Of a stretch of 24,566 bases of DNA, positions 7,093-14,122 are shown one piece after another (within the stretch, counting starts at the first letter, position 1; each line of letters opens with the position of its first letter). The position numbers and the translations under genes are program-made. The notes beneath the pieces were generated by a model. That model was given only the letters and a program-made list of their open reading frames with translations, was not told the origin of the DNA and searched no databases. The stretch lies in contig JAEZAA010000090.1 in assembly GCA_023430625.1 (NCBI GenBank), positions 1 through 24,566 on the forward strand, written 5' to 3'. Origin of the DNA: Pseudomonadota bacterium. Its GTDB lineage: Bacteria > Pseudomonadota > Gammaproteobacteria > Pseudomonadales > Oleiphilaceae.

Positions 7093-8217
7093 ATGAGCCT
7101 GCTGCAAAAGCTTAGAATTCGGAACGTGCGTAATCTGGCGGAGGCTAACCTGCTCCCGTCGGAGCGCGTGAACCTTTTTTATGGCTTGAACGGCAGCGGC
7201 AAAACGTCGGTGTTGGAAGCGATTCATGTTTTAGCGCTGGGCCGTTCCTTTCGCAGTCGTCTCTTCTCCTCCGTGGTCCGGCTTGGGGAAGAGGAAGCCG
7301 TGGTTTATGGACGGGTGGCACGGGATAACGTCGGACATGAGCTGGGTGTGGCTAAGGCCCTAGGCGGCGACAGCCGCTATCGTTTGGATGGGGGTACGAT
7401 CACCAGCATCGCGGACATGGCTGTGCTGCTCCCGGTGGTCCTGCTTGTTCCGGAAACCTTTGAGTTGTTGAATGGGGGGCCGAAGGAGCGGCGGCAGTTT
7501 CTCGACTGGGGAGTGTTCCACGTGGAACATGGTTACTTGGAACATTGGCGCAATTATCAGCGAAGCCTGAAACAGCGGAACAGTTTGCTGCGACGTGGTA
7601 GAATAGACGGTCGCCAACTGGCGGTCTGGGATGAACATCTGGTGCGCTACGGCGATCTGATTGATGCCGCACGCCGCCGCTACCTGGACTTGTTGGAGCC
7701 AAGGGTTCGTGAGATGTTGGCCGCGTTTCAGTTCGAGACGGCGCAGATTCGGATCGACTATGCGCGCGGCTGGGGGAAAGATCGTTCCTTGGCGGATGTG
7801 TTGGCGGATAGCCGCGACCGCGATATAGCGTCCGGACGCACCATGGCCGGCCCGCACCGCTGCGATCTACGCCTGACGGTTCAGGGCCTAGATGCGCGGG
7901 ACCATTTGTCGCGGGGCCAGCAGAAGATCGTGATCTGTGCGCTGAAGCTGGCTCAAGGTGCCTGCTTGGCGGAGCTTACCAATCAAGCCAGTGTCTATTT
8001 GATTGATGATCTCCATGCAGAGTTGGATGAAGCGAATGCCCAGGTTTTTTGTCGCCTGCTAGAGCAACTTCAGACACAGGTATTTATTACGGCTCTCAAC
8101 AAGGACGCCGCGTCACATTATTGGAGCCCTGACCTACCCTTAAAGATGTTCCACGTGGAACAAGGTAGCATCAACGAGGTTCCGCTTCGAACCAGCGAGG
8201 AGTTTCTAACGAAATGA
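7093..8217 (+). CDS. recF: DNA replication and repair protein RecF
   Basis: RecF is an SMC-like ABC ATPase that helps RecO/RecR load RecA at single-strand gaps. I chose the ATG at 7093 (MSLLQKLRIRNVRNL), giving 374 residues; a TTG 30 bases upstream is less likely. Walker A is GLNGSGKT (31-38), the ABC signature LSRGQQK is at 272-278 and Walker B YLIDDLHAELDE begins near 302. The C-terminal ATPase half also shows FITALN. The stop overlaps the gyrB start (ATGA), so the two are translationally coupled. Two perfect 16-bp parS sequences lie inside the gene and encode FHVEH (142-146) and FHVEQ (353-357). Confidence 0.97.
   Translation: MSLLQKLRIRNVRNLAEANLLPSERVNLFYGLNGSGKTSVLEAIHVLALGRSFRSRLFSSVVRLGEEEAVVYGRVARDNVGHELGVAKALGGDSRYRLDGGTITSIADMAVLLPVVLLVPETFELLNGGPKERRQFLDWGVFHVEHGYLEHWRNYQRSLKQRNSLLRRGRIDGRQLAVWDEHLVRYGDLIDAARRRYLDLLEPRVREMLAAFQFETAQIRIDYARGWGKDRSLADVLADSRDRDIASGRTMAGPHRCDLRLTVQGLDARDHLSRGQQKIVICALKLAQGACLAELTNQASVYLIDDLHAELDEANAQVFCRLLEQLQTQVFITALNKDAASHYWSPDLPLKMFHVEQGSINEVPLRTSEEFLTK
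7514..7529. promoter_or_regulatory. parS: parS centromere site 1 (ParB binding)
   Basis: The sequence TGTTCCACGTGGAACA is a perfect 16-bp palindrome equal to the chromosomal parS consensus known from Pseudomonas and relatives. It lies inside recF, about 5.9 kb from the predicted oriC, the expected distance for ParABS origin segregation. Confidence 0.93.
8147..8162. promoter_or_regulatory. parS: parS centromere site 2 (ParB binding)
   Basis: A second perfect copy of TGTTCCACGTGGAACA lies 633 bp from the first, near the 3' end of recF. Two copies identical over 16 bp are not expected by chance and would nucleate ParB spreading over the recF-gyrB region. Confidence 0.93.
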
Positions 8218-10628
8218 CTGACAACGCATACGACTCGTCCAGCATCAAAGTACTGAAGGGGCTCGATGCCGTCCGCAAGCGCCCTGGAATGTACATCGGC
8301 GATACCGATGATGGCACAGGGCTCCATCACATGGTCTTCGAAGTCGTGGATAACTCCATCGACGAAGCGCTCGCCGGTCACTGCGACGACATCCGCGTCA
8401 CGATCCATCCTGACGAATCCATCTCTGTTTCCGACAACGGTCGGGGTATCCCGGTCGATATCCATCCGGAGGAAGGAGTGTCGGCTGCGGAAGTCATCAT
8501 GACGGTACTGCACGCCGGAGGGAAATTCGACGACAACTCCTATAAGGTCTCAGGTGGTCTGCACGGCGTGGGTGTTTCGGTGGTGAACGCGCTGTCCAAG
8601 GAGCTGAAACTCACCATTCGCCGTGCCGGTAAGGTCCATGAACAGATCTATCAGCATGGTGTGCCCGAGCAGCCGCTCTCGGTTGTGGGAGAGACGGATC
8701 GCACCGGAACCACCGTACACTTCTGGCCGTCCGCCGAAACCTTTACCAACATCGAGTTTCACTACGAAATCCTGGCCAAGCGCATTCGGGAGCTGGCGTT
8801 TCTGAACTCGGGTGTGAAGATCACCCTGAAGGACCTGCGGTCCGGCAAGGAAGAAGTTTTCCAGTATGATGGCGGGCTGAAAGCCTTTGTCGAATACCTC
8901 AACACCAACAAGAATCCCATCAACCGAGTTTTCCACTTCACCAAACAGCGCGACGACGGCATCAGTGTCGAAGTGGCCCTGCAGTGGAATGACGGCTTCC
9001 AGGAAAACCTCTACTGCTTTACCAACAACATTCCGCAGCGCGATGGCGGCACACACTTGGCCGGCTTCCGCAGCGCCCTCACCCGCACCCTGAACGTCTA
9101 CATCGATCAGGAGAACATGCAGAAGAAGGCCAAGGTCGCGACCACAGGTGATGACGCACGTGAAGGTCTTACCGCTATCATTTCGGTGAAGGTGCCGGAT
9201 CCCAAGTTCTCCTCCAAGACCAAGGACAAGCTGGTCTCCTCCGAGGTTAAAACGGCGGTGGAACAGGAGATGGGGAACATCTTCGCCGACTACCTGCGGG
9301 AGAATCCCCAGGAAGCCAAGTCAGTGGTTAACAAGATCATCGACGCGGCACGCGCGCGGGAAGCGGCACGTCGCGCTCGCGAAATGACGCGGCGCAAGGG
9401 TGCGCTGGATATTGCGGGCCTGCCAGGCAAACTGGCGGACTGCCAGGAAAAAGATCCGGCCCTGTCCGAACTCTTCATAGTGGAGGGTGATTCCGCCGGC
9501 GGTTCCGCCAAGCAGGGTCGCGACCGTAAGACTCAGGCGATTCTGCCGTTGAAGGGAAAGATCCTTAACGTGGAAAAGGCGCGCTTCGACAAGATGCTCG
9601 CTTCGGCCGAAGTGGGTACGCTGATCACGGCCCTGGGCTGTGGAATTGGTCGGGAAGAATTCGATCCGGAAAAGATCCGTTATCACCGCATCATCATCAT
9701 GACCGACGCCGACGTGGACGGGTCCCACATCCGCACACTGTTGCTGACCTTCTTCTTCCGTCAGATGCGCGAGATCATTGATCGGGGTTACATCTACATC
9801 GCAATGCCACCCCTGTACAAGGTGAAGAAAGGCAAGCAAGAACAGTATCTGAAGGATGAGCGGGCGTTGGAAGCTTATCTGACGCAAGCGGCGCTCGATG
9901 ACACCAAGCTCTATGTCAATCCGTCCGCGCCACCGATCAGCGGAACCGCGCTGGAAACGCTGGTGAGCGAATACCGCACGGTCATGGCGATGATCGACCG
10001 GCTCTCGCGCGCTTACCCGCGTCAGGTGCTGCATCACATGATCTATCTGCCTGAACTGCGGGTAGAGGACCTCACGACTGAAGCGACCGTTGCCAGCTGG
10101 GTGGAACGTCTGCGTAAAGAACTCAGCAAGGACGCCAGCACCGGAACCATGTTCGACTACAGCGTCGAGCCCGACGATGAGCGTGACCAGTATCTACCCA
10201 AGGTAACGGTGCGGGTCCATGGTTTGGAAGACGATTATTTCTTCAACCATGAGTTCTTCTCGTCGCCGGTTTACCAAGCGGTCGCCCAGTTTGCCAAGAA
10301 ACTGGACGGGCTCATCGAGCCGGGTGCCTACGTACAGCGTGGCGAACGGCGCCAGTCAATTACCAGCTTCGAAGAGGCATTGCGCTGGCTGATGGTGGAG
10401 GCACAACGGGGCCAAGGCATCCAGCGCTATAAGGGACTGGGCGAAATGAACCCGGATCAGCTGTGGGAAACCACCATGGATCCGGATACGCGGCGCCTGA
10501 TGAAAGTCACTGTGGAAGATGCCATCGCAGCGGACTTGATCTTCAACACCCTGATGGGCGACGAAGTGGAACCGCGGCGGGACTTCATTCAGACCAATGC
10601 ACTGACGGTGACGAACCTGGACGTGTAA
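8214..10628 (+). CDS. gyrB: DNA gyrase subunit B
   Basis: GyrB is the ATPase subunit of gyrase, which introduces negative supercoils with GyrA. The product is 804 residues, the E. coli length. The GHKL ATPase domain shows EVVDNSIDEALAGH, DNGRGIPV and GGLHGVGVSVVNALS. The TOPRIM domain has EGDSAGGSAKQG with Glu424, and DADVDGSH with Asp498, Asp500 and Asp502, matching E. coli numbering. The resistance-region residues look wild type (GRDRKTQAILPLKGK). The C-terminal QRYKGLGEMNPDQLWETTMDP is present. Its ATG overlaps the recF stop. A strong terminator follows 30 bases after the stop. Confidence 0.98.
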   Translation: MTDNAYDSSSIKVLKGLDAVRKRPGMYIGDTDDGTGLHHMVFEVVDNSIDEALAGHCDDIRVTIHPDESISVSDNGRGIPVDIHPEEGVSAAEVIMTVLHAGGKFDDNSYKVSGGLHGVGVSVVNALSKELKLTIRRAGKVHEQIYQHGVPEQPLSVVGETDRTGTTVHFWPSAETFTNIEFHYEILAKRIRELAFLNSGVKITLKDLRSGKEEVFQYDGGLKAFVEYLNTNKNPINRVFHFTKQRDDGISVEVALQWNDGFQENLYCFTNNIPQRDGGTHLAGFRSALTRTLNVYIDQENMQKKAKVATTGDDAREGLTAIISVKVPDPKFSSKTKDKLVSSEVKTAVEQEMGNIFADYLRENPQEAKSVVNKIIDAARAREAARRAREMTRRKGALDIAGLPGKLADCQEKDPALSELFIVEGDSAGGSAKQGRDRKTQAILPLKGKILNVEKARFDKMLASAEVGTLITALGCGIGREEFDPEKIRYHRIIIMTDADVDGSHIRTLLLTFFFRQMREIIDRGYIYIAMPPLYKVKKGKQEQYLKDERALEAYLTQAALDDTKLYVNPSAPPISGTALETLVSEYRTVMAMIDRLSRAYPRQVLHHMIYLPELRVEDLTTEATVASWVERLRKELSKDASTGTMFDYSVEPDDERDQYLPKVTVRVHGLEDDYFFNHEFFSSPVYQAVAQFAKKLDGLIEPGAYVQRGERRQSITSFEEALRWLMVEAQRGQGIQRYKGLGEMNPDQLWETTMDPDTRRLMKVTVEDAIAADLIFNTLMGDEVEPRRDFIQTNALTVTNLDV

Positions 10629-10658
10629 GTACCGCTACCTCTAGACGTCTAGTCACTG

Positions 10659-10688
10659 AGAGCCCGGCCAAGTGCCGGGCTCTTTTTT
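10659..10688 (+). terminator. Rho-independent terminator after gyrB
   Basis: A perfect 10-bp stem (AGAGCCCGGC 10659-10668 / GCCGGGCTCT 10674-10683) with a five-base loop is followed by a run of T (10683-10688). It ends the recF-gyrB operon. Confidence 0.92.
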
Positions 10689-10923
10689 ATCCACACGTCG
10701 AGTGCCAACTGTGAAACCTAGATTTAATTAAAGCAGGGCGATTCAGCTGAAGCAGGGCACTGCAGACGTAACTGTGCTCATGCCCCCCTGTATTAGACAT
10801 TTACTAACGAGGGACTGTGCAGAAAAAGAGAAGGGATCACAAACAAATCGAGAGGGAACTAGAAGAGGCAAGGCAGGATCTAACAGGAAGATAAAAATAC
10901 TTTAAAATCAATAACTAAATAGA
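10689..10923. other. Chromosomal spacer between gyrB terminator and island left end, no gene seen
   Basis: No ORF or RNA gene is supported here. In the uninterrupted chromosome this stretch would lie directly downstream of the tRNA-Pro gene, read on the minus strand. It contains a short direct repeat AAGCAGGGC near 10731-10760 and an AT-rich end. I see no strong hairpin terminator on the minus strand. Confidence 0.5.
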
Positions 10924-10971
<48 letters not shown>

Positions 10972-11065
10972 GAAAATTAGCAAAACCTGTATAAACCTAC
11001 AGTAACGCCCAGATACTGAAAGAGCCTTAAAAATCAAAATGATAGATCTGTTTCCGATGCCTTAC

Positions 11066-11095
11066 TTGGTTACTTGAGGTTGTTCTAGGTATGCT
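11066..11095 (+). promoter_or_regulatory. Candidate integrase promoter
   Basis: TTGGTT (11066-11071) and TATGCT (11090-11095) are spaced 18 bp apart. They lie just upstream of the 19-bp arm-like repeat and the int start. The match is modest. The repeat downstream would let integrase repress its own gene. Confidence 0.3.
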
Positions 11096-11110
11096 AAAAT
11101 TTGCGTGCCG

Positions 11111-11129
11111 AGGTGACAAATAGGTGACA
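11111..11129 (+). repeat. Left 19-bp subterminal repeat, probable integrase arm site
   Basis: AGGTGACAAATAGGTGACA occurs identically here and at 20800-20818 near the other end of the element, in the same orientation. Each copy contains GGTGACA twice. It lies 140 bases inside the core repeat and 8 bases before the int start. Position and tandem structure fit arm-type binding sites of tyrosine integrases. Confidence 0.7.
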
Positions 11130-11136
11130 CAAAAAA

Positions 11137-12540
11137 ATGAGCGATCCTTTGAGGCAGAAGATAACCGCGCCGATTGCTGCTGATTTCATCGCGACATCAG
11201 AAGCCAATGAACGGTTATGGGATACAGAGCTTGGCAGCTTCCACCTGTTGGCCAGGGGCGGCGGGAAAGGATCGTGGCGGGTGAAGTATCGGGCACCGGA
11301 TGGACGCCCCCGTGTTATCACCATCGGGCGCTACCCTGAAATGGCCGTCGCTATGGCCAGGAATGCGGCCAGGACAAAGCTTAATGATGCTATTCAAGGT
11401 GTGGACCCGCTGGCGGCCAAGGAAGCCGCGAAAGCCGAGGCCAAGCGATTACGGGCTCAAACGGTAAAGGCCTATCTTGATGGCCATTACAGCGTCTACC
11501 TGGGGCGCCGTAAGACCGGGAAAGAAACCATTCAAATGATAGAGCGGAGCTTTGGCGACTGGCTGTCTCGCCCTATGCCATCACTCACCCGGCAAGACCT
11601 GATGGCTTGGCAGAACGAACGCGAGAAGAGCGGCGCGAAGTTCGGGACGATCAGCCGCGAGTGGGACGCAATGCGAGCCATGCTCAACCATGCGGCCAAG
11701 GCTGGGTTGATCGACTCGAACCCGTTGAAGGGCGCTAAGCCGGAGCGGCCGGCACTCAGCGAGGAAGAGCTGGCGGAGGCCGGCACCGCCCGACGCTATC
11801 TTTCTGCAGAAGAGGTTACGGCATTCTTTGCCGGCCTGGACGCCTACCAGGAGATGATCAGGACGCAACGCCGCAACAGCCGCGCCCATGGCAAGCGACA
11901 CCTCCCCGACCTGGACGGCCTGGAGTATGCCGACCATGTTAAGCCCTGGCTGATGATGATGTTCTACACCGGGTTCCGCCCGGGTGATCTGTTTGGCCTG
12001 CGGTGGGAGCATGTGAACCTTCCTTTCAAAACCATCCGGAAGGTGATCGAGAAAACCGCGCACCATAAGCCAGAGCCCCAAACCTTCCCGATATCCGAAC
12101 AGGCGGCGAATGTGCTGGCGGCCTGGCACAAGCAGAAGGGAAAGCCGGCGAGCGGGTATGTGTTCGCCTCGCCTGTCACTGGCGGCCGAATGGATAAGGG
12201 CGCAATGCAGAAGCCTTGGTACAAGGTGCGTGATGCTGGCGGCCTACCGGCTGAGCTTCACCTCTACACCCTTCGGCATAACTTCGCATCAACGTTGGTG
12301 ATGAACGGCGTGGATCTGTTGACGGTCTCGCGATTGATGGCGCACACCGATATCAACACGACGATTGAACACTATGGACACCTTCAGCCGAACCGCGCGC
12401 GGGAAGTGGTAAACGCATTCGCTGATCTGTTTGAAGAAAAGCGACCTGAGGCCGCGCCAGGTGGCGACACTTCCGCCCCATCTCCCCCTGTTCAAAGTGC
12501 TACAACGCTACAACCCAATGACGGCGCGGCTTCCGGCTGA
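11137..12540 (+). CDS. int: P4-type tyrosine integrase
   Basis: This 467-residue site-specific recombinase would insert and excise the element at tRNA-Pro. The N-terminal ~100 residues have the DUF4102 arm-binding-like form (LWDTELGSFHLLARGGGKGSWRVKYR... ITIGRYPEMAVAMARNAA), a central SAM-like core-binding domain follows, and the catalytic domain carries Arg281 (TGFRPGDL), Arg380 (YTLRHNFAS), His403 (MAHTDINTT) and the nucleophile Tyr413 (EHYGHL). The box II His is replaced by Tyr377, a tolerated variant in this family. The last ~15 codons run into a 133-bp repeat, giving the tail SATTLQPNDGAASG. The gene is beside the left attachment fragment, not beside the intact tRNA. Confidence 0.95.
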   Translation: MSDPLRQKITAPIAADFIATSEANERLWDTELGSFHLLARGGGKGSWRVKYRAPDGRPRVITIGRYPEMAVAMARNAARTKLNDAIQGVDPLAAKEAAKAEAKRLRAQTVKAYLDGHYSVYLGRRKTGKETIQMIERSFGDWLSRPMPSLTRQDLMAWQNEREKSGAKFGTISREWDAMRAMLNHAAKAGLIDSNPLKGAKPERPALSEEELAEAGTARRYLSAEEVTAFFAGLDAYQEMIRTQRRNSRAHGKRHLPDLDGLEYADHVKPWLMMMFYTGFRPGDLFGLRWEHVNLPFKTIRKVIEKTAHHKPEPQTFPISEQAANVLAAWHKQKGKPASGYVFASPVTGGRMDKGAMQKPWYKVRDAGGLPAELHLYTLRHNFASTLVMNGVDLLTVSRLMAHTDINTTIEHYGHLQPNRAREVVNAFADLFEEKRPEAAPGGDTSAPSPPVQSATTLQPNDGAASG

Positions 12541-12627
12541 TTTGGAAGTGCTACAGGCTCAAGGGTGTAGCAGATCGAAACAGGCCGCCAGCCCAGTCAG
12601 GGCGCGGGGTGTAGCGGTGTAGCACTT
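12495..12627 (+). repeat. 133-bp inverted-repeat-bounded unit A (overlaps int 3' end)
   Basis: The unit starts AAGTGCTACAACGCTACAAC and ends TGTAGCGGTGTAGCACTT (12610-12627). The two ends are imperfect inverted repeats of each other. In its middle a second pair, AAGTGCTACA (12546-12555) and TGTAGCAGATC (12566-12576), forms a hairpin-like motif. It is about 87% identical by hand alignment to unit B and shares order and length with units C and D. Its first 46 bases encode the integrase tail. Confidence 0.9.
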
Positions 12628-12696
12628 ATCGGAATGGAGCGTAGGTACTCCGCCGGGGGCGACCCTTACGGGGGCGAGGAGGCGCGGTTTGTGGCA

Positions 12697-12730
12697 AATT
12701 TTCGGCAATCCATAGCCACCACCACCAGGG
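12697..12730 (+). promoter_or_regulatory. 34-bp shared element upstream of the mor-like gene
   Basis: AATTTTCGGC, three variable bases, CCAT, then GCCA and CACCACCAGG occur here and at 18586-18619 with the same internal spacing. The match extends upstream as GAGGCGCGG. This copy ends 51 bases before the mor-like ATG and the other ends 44 bases before the capsid ATG. This suggests a common promoter or activator-binding site. I did not find a third copy. Confidence 0.6.
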
Positions 12731-12781
12731 CGCACGGTGCCGCGTCGTTGCTGGGTTTACGGGTGGTGAAGGTGGAGGTTC

Positions 12782-13195
12782 ATGGCAAATTCCAAAGAAG
12801 AACTTGAGCGCATCATTAAAGAGTCACTGAAACGTTCATTCGGCCTGGATGATGGCGCGGCGGCCGCGCTGGCGGAAGAGGTCGTTAAAAGCATGGCCGA
12901 ACTTGTCGGAGGCTCGTACCTGTATGTTCCTGCTACAGGAAAGGGTGAACGCATCCAAAGGAACGAGCAGATAAGACAAGAGTTCAACGGCGCGAACGCC
13001 ATGGAGCTGGGGAGGAAATACGGCCTAAGCCGCCGTCAGATCCAGAGAATCACAACCTCTGAAGCTGAACTGGCCAGGCGAAGATTCAGAAAGAAAATTG
13101 ACGAACTGAAGAAACGCAACAATCTCACCACGTTCATGGAGCTCATCAACTTTCTGGATGCTGAACCGCCGCCCGATGACAAGCAAGGTGAATAG
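12782..13195 (+). CDS. Mor-family transcriptional activator
   Basis: The 137-residue product resembles the Mor/C activators of phage Mu, which switch on middle or late phage genes by binding upstream of weak promoters. The dimerisation part is EEVVKSMAELVGGSYLYVPATG (about 32-53), followed by the typical RNEQIRQEFNGANAMELGRKYGLS and a helix-turn-helix at about residues 72-91 (Tyr80-Gly-Leu-Ser). The charged C-terminal extension (ELARRRFRKKIDELKKRNN) is longer than in Mu Mor. Start ATG has GGTGGAGG upstream. By analogy with P4 Delta it may activate the element's capsid operon; the shared 34-bp element before both genes supports this. A hairpin with a T-run follows. Confidence 0.8.
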   Translation: MANSKEELERIIKESLKRSFGLDDGAAAALAEEVVKSMAELVGGSYLYVPATGKGERIQRNEQIRQEFNGANAMELGRKYGLSRRQIQRITTSEAELARRRFRKKIDELKKRNNLTTFMELINFLDAEPPPDDKQGE

Positions 13196-13243
13196 GCGCC
13201 CCTCATGTGCTGCGACAAACTCTAAGGCGGCGCCGGCTTTTTT
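13195..13243 (+). terminator. Possible terminator after the mor-like gene
   Basis: GGCGCC (13195-13200) can pair with GGCGCC (13229-13234), followed by a run of T (13238-13243). The loop of 28 bases is long, so the call is tentative. Confidence 0.4.
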
Positions 13244-13265
13244 CTCTCGGCCGCTCCCCTGTTCA

Positions 13266-13398
13266 AAGTGCTACAACGCTACAACCTAGCAAGGGCGCGG
13301 CTTCTGGCGGTTTTCAAAGTGCTACAGGCTCAAAGGTGTAGCAGATCGAAATAGGCCGCCAGCCCAGTCAGGGCACGGGTTGTAGCACTGTCGCACTT
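13266..13398 (+). repeat. 133-bp inverted-repeat-bounded unit B (intergenic)
   Basis: This is a direct repeat of unit A with the same length and the same internal positions: the second AAGTGCTACA starts 51 bases after the first. It begins AAGTGCTACAACGCTACAAC and ends TGTAGCACTGTCGCACTT. It lies wholly between the mor-like and alpA-like genes. With unit A it resembles the two long direct repeats of the P4 crr region, but flanks a gene. Confidence 0.9.
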
Positions 13399-13473
13399 CT
13401 CAATGTTGAGCCCCTGGCGCCCGCGTGCCTGCCGCTGGCGGTCCAGCTCTCTTCTTTCCTGATTCACTTTGCG

Positions 13474-13495
13474 ACATGTCACCCCTAAACATGTC
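13474..13495. promoter_or_regulatory. Operator-like ACATGTC pair upstream of the alpA-like gene
   Basis: ACATGTC occurs at 13474-13480 and 13489-13495, 15 bp apart. Each contains the palindrome ACATGT, and with the flanking G the pair can be read as an inverted repeat. It lies 55-76 bases upstream of the alpA-like ATG, a plausible repressor or activator position. Only pattern evidence supports it. Confidence 0.35.
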
Positions 13496-13549
13496 CACCA
13501 GAAACCGGGACTATCTCCAAAGCACAAACAGCAACGGAGACACCCGAAC

Positions 13550-13789
13550 ATGAAAGCCGCAATACAGCACGACACCAAAGACAGCAATTTAGAACTCTTA
13601 GACACCACCGAGGCGGCCGCGCTGCTGGGGTGCTCCATTCACACCCTCAAGGGCTCCCGTCACTTCGGTTCGCTCTTTGGCTCTCCCGCCCCGGCCTTTA
13701 TCAAGATGGGCCGCATCGTCCGCTATCGCCGCCAAACGCTGATCGACTGGCTTAGCCAGTTCGAAGAAAAGCCAAATACAGCGTGCTGA
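13550..13789 (+). CDS. AlpA-like / excisionase-type helix-turn-helix protein
   Basis: The 79-residue product carries a MerR/HTH_17-type DNA-binding fold: LLDTTEAAALLGCSIHTLKGSR (about 16-37) is the helix-turn-helix, and PAFIKMGRIVRYRRQTLIDWLSQFE (about 48-72) is the wing and closing helix typical of AlpA/excisionase proteins. In P4-like elements such proteins regulate int expression or act as recombination directionality factors. I chose the ATG at 13550, which has GGAG (about 13536-13539) upstream; an in-frame start at 13469 gives an unconvincing His/Lys-rich extension. It begins the right-hand replication operon, nine bases before the next gene. Confidence 0.82.
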   Translation: MKAAIQHDTKDSNLELLDTTEAAALLGCSIHTLKGSRHFGSLFGSPAPAFIKMGRIVRYRRQTLIDWLSQFEEKPNTAC

Positions 13790-13798
13790 GGGCTGGCC

Positions 13799-14122
13799 AT
13801 GACGAACCAGGATCTGAACAACCCAGAGGCCTGGCTCAAGGAAGATGCCACCGGGAACAATCAGCCATGTAAGGCGAGGCCCAACAAGCTAGACACCATC
13901 CGCCGCCTGTTGTGCGAGGGAATGAGCCTTAACCGATTCGAAGCCGAGCGGTATGGCGACCACTGTCTGAACTCCACCATTGCCGAGCTCAGGAGCCGGC
14001 ATAGCCTGGACATTGTGTCCGACTGGGAGGAAGTGCCGAACAACTTCGGGCGCGTAACCAGGGTGAAGCGTTACCGCCTGGCCGCCAGCCCTGGAGCATG
14101 CGTACAGGGGGTGGCCGGATGA
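13799..14122 (+). CDS. Small winged-helix-like protein of unknown function
   Basis: The 107-residue product has a polar N-terminus and a segment KLDTIRRLLCEGMSLNRFEAERYGDHCLNSTIAELRSRHSLDIVSDWEEV followed by RVTRVKRYRLA. This pattern (helix, Cys/His-bearing helix, STIAELR recognition-like helix, then a basic strand) resembles the small winged-helix proteins common next to satellite replication genes. I cannot name a family securely. GAGGG lies upstream of the ATG. Its stop TGA overlaps the next ATG (ATGA at 14119-14122), so translation is coupled into the Ash-like ORF. A regulatory or replication-accessory role is inferred only. Confidence 0.65.
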   Translation: MTNQDLNNPEAWLKEDATGNNQPCKARPNKLDTIRRLLCEGMSLNRFEAERYGDHCLNSTIAELRSRHSLDIVSDWEEVPNNFGRVTRVKRYRLAASPGACVQGVAG

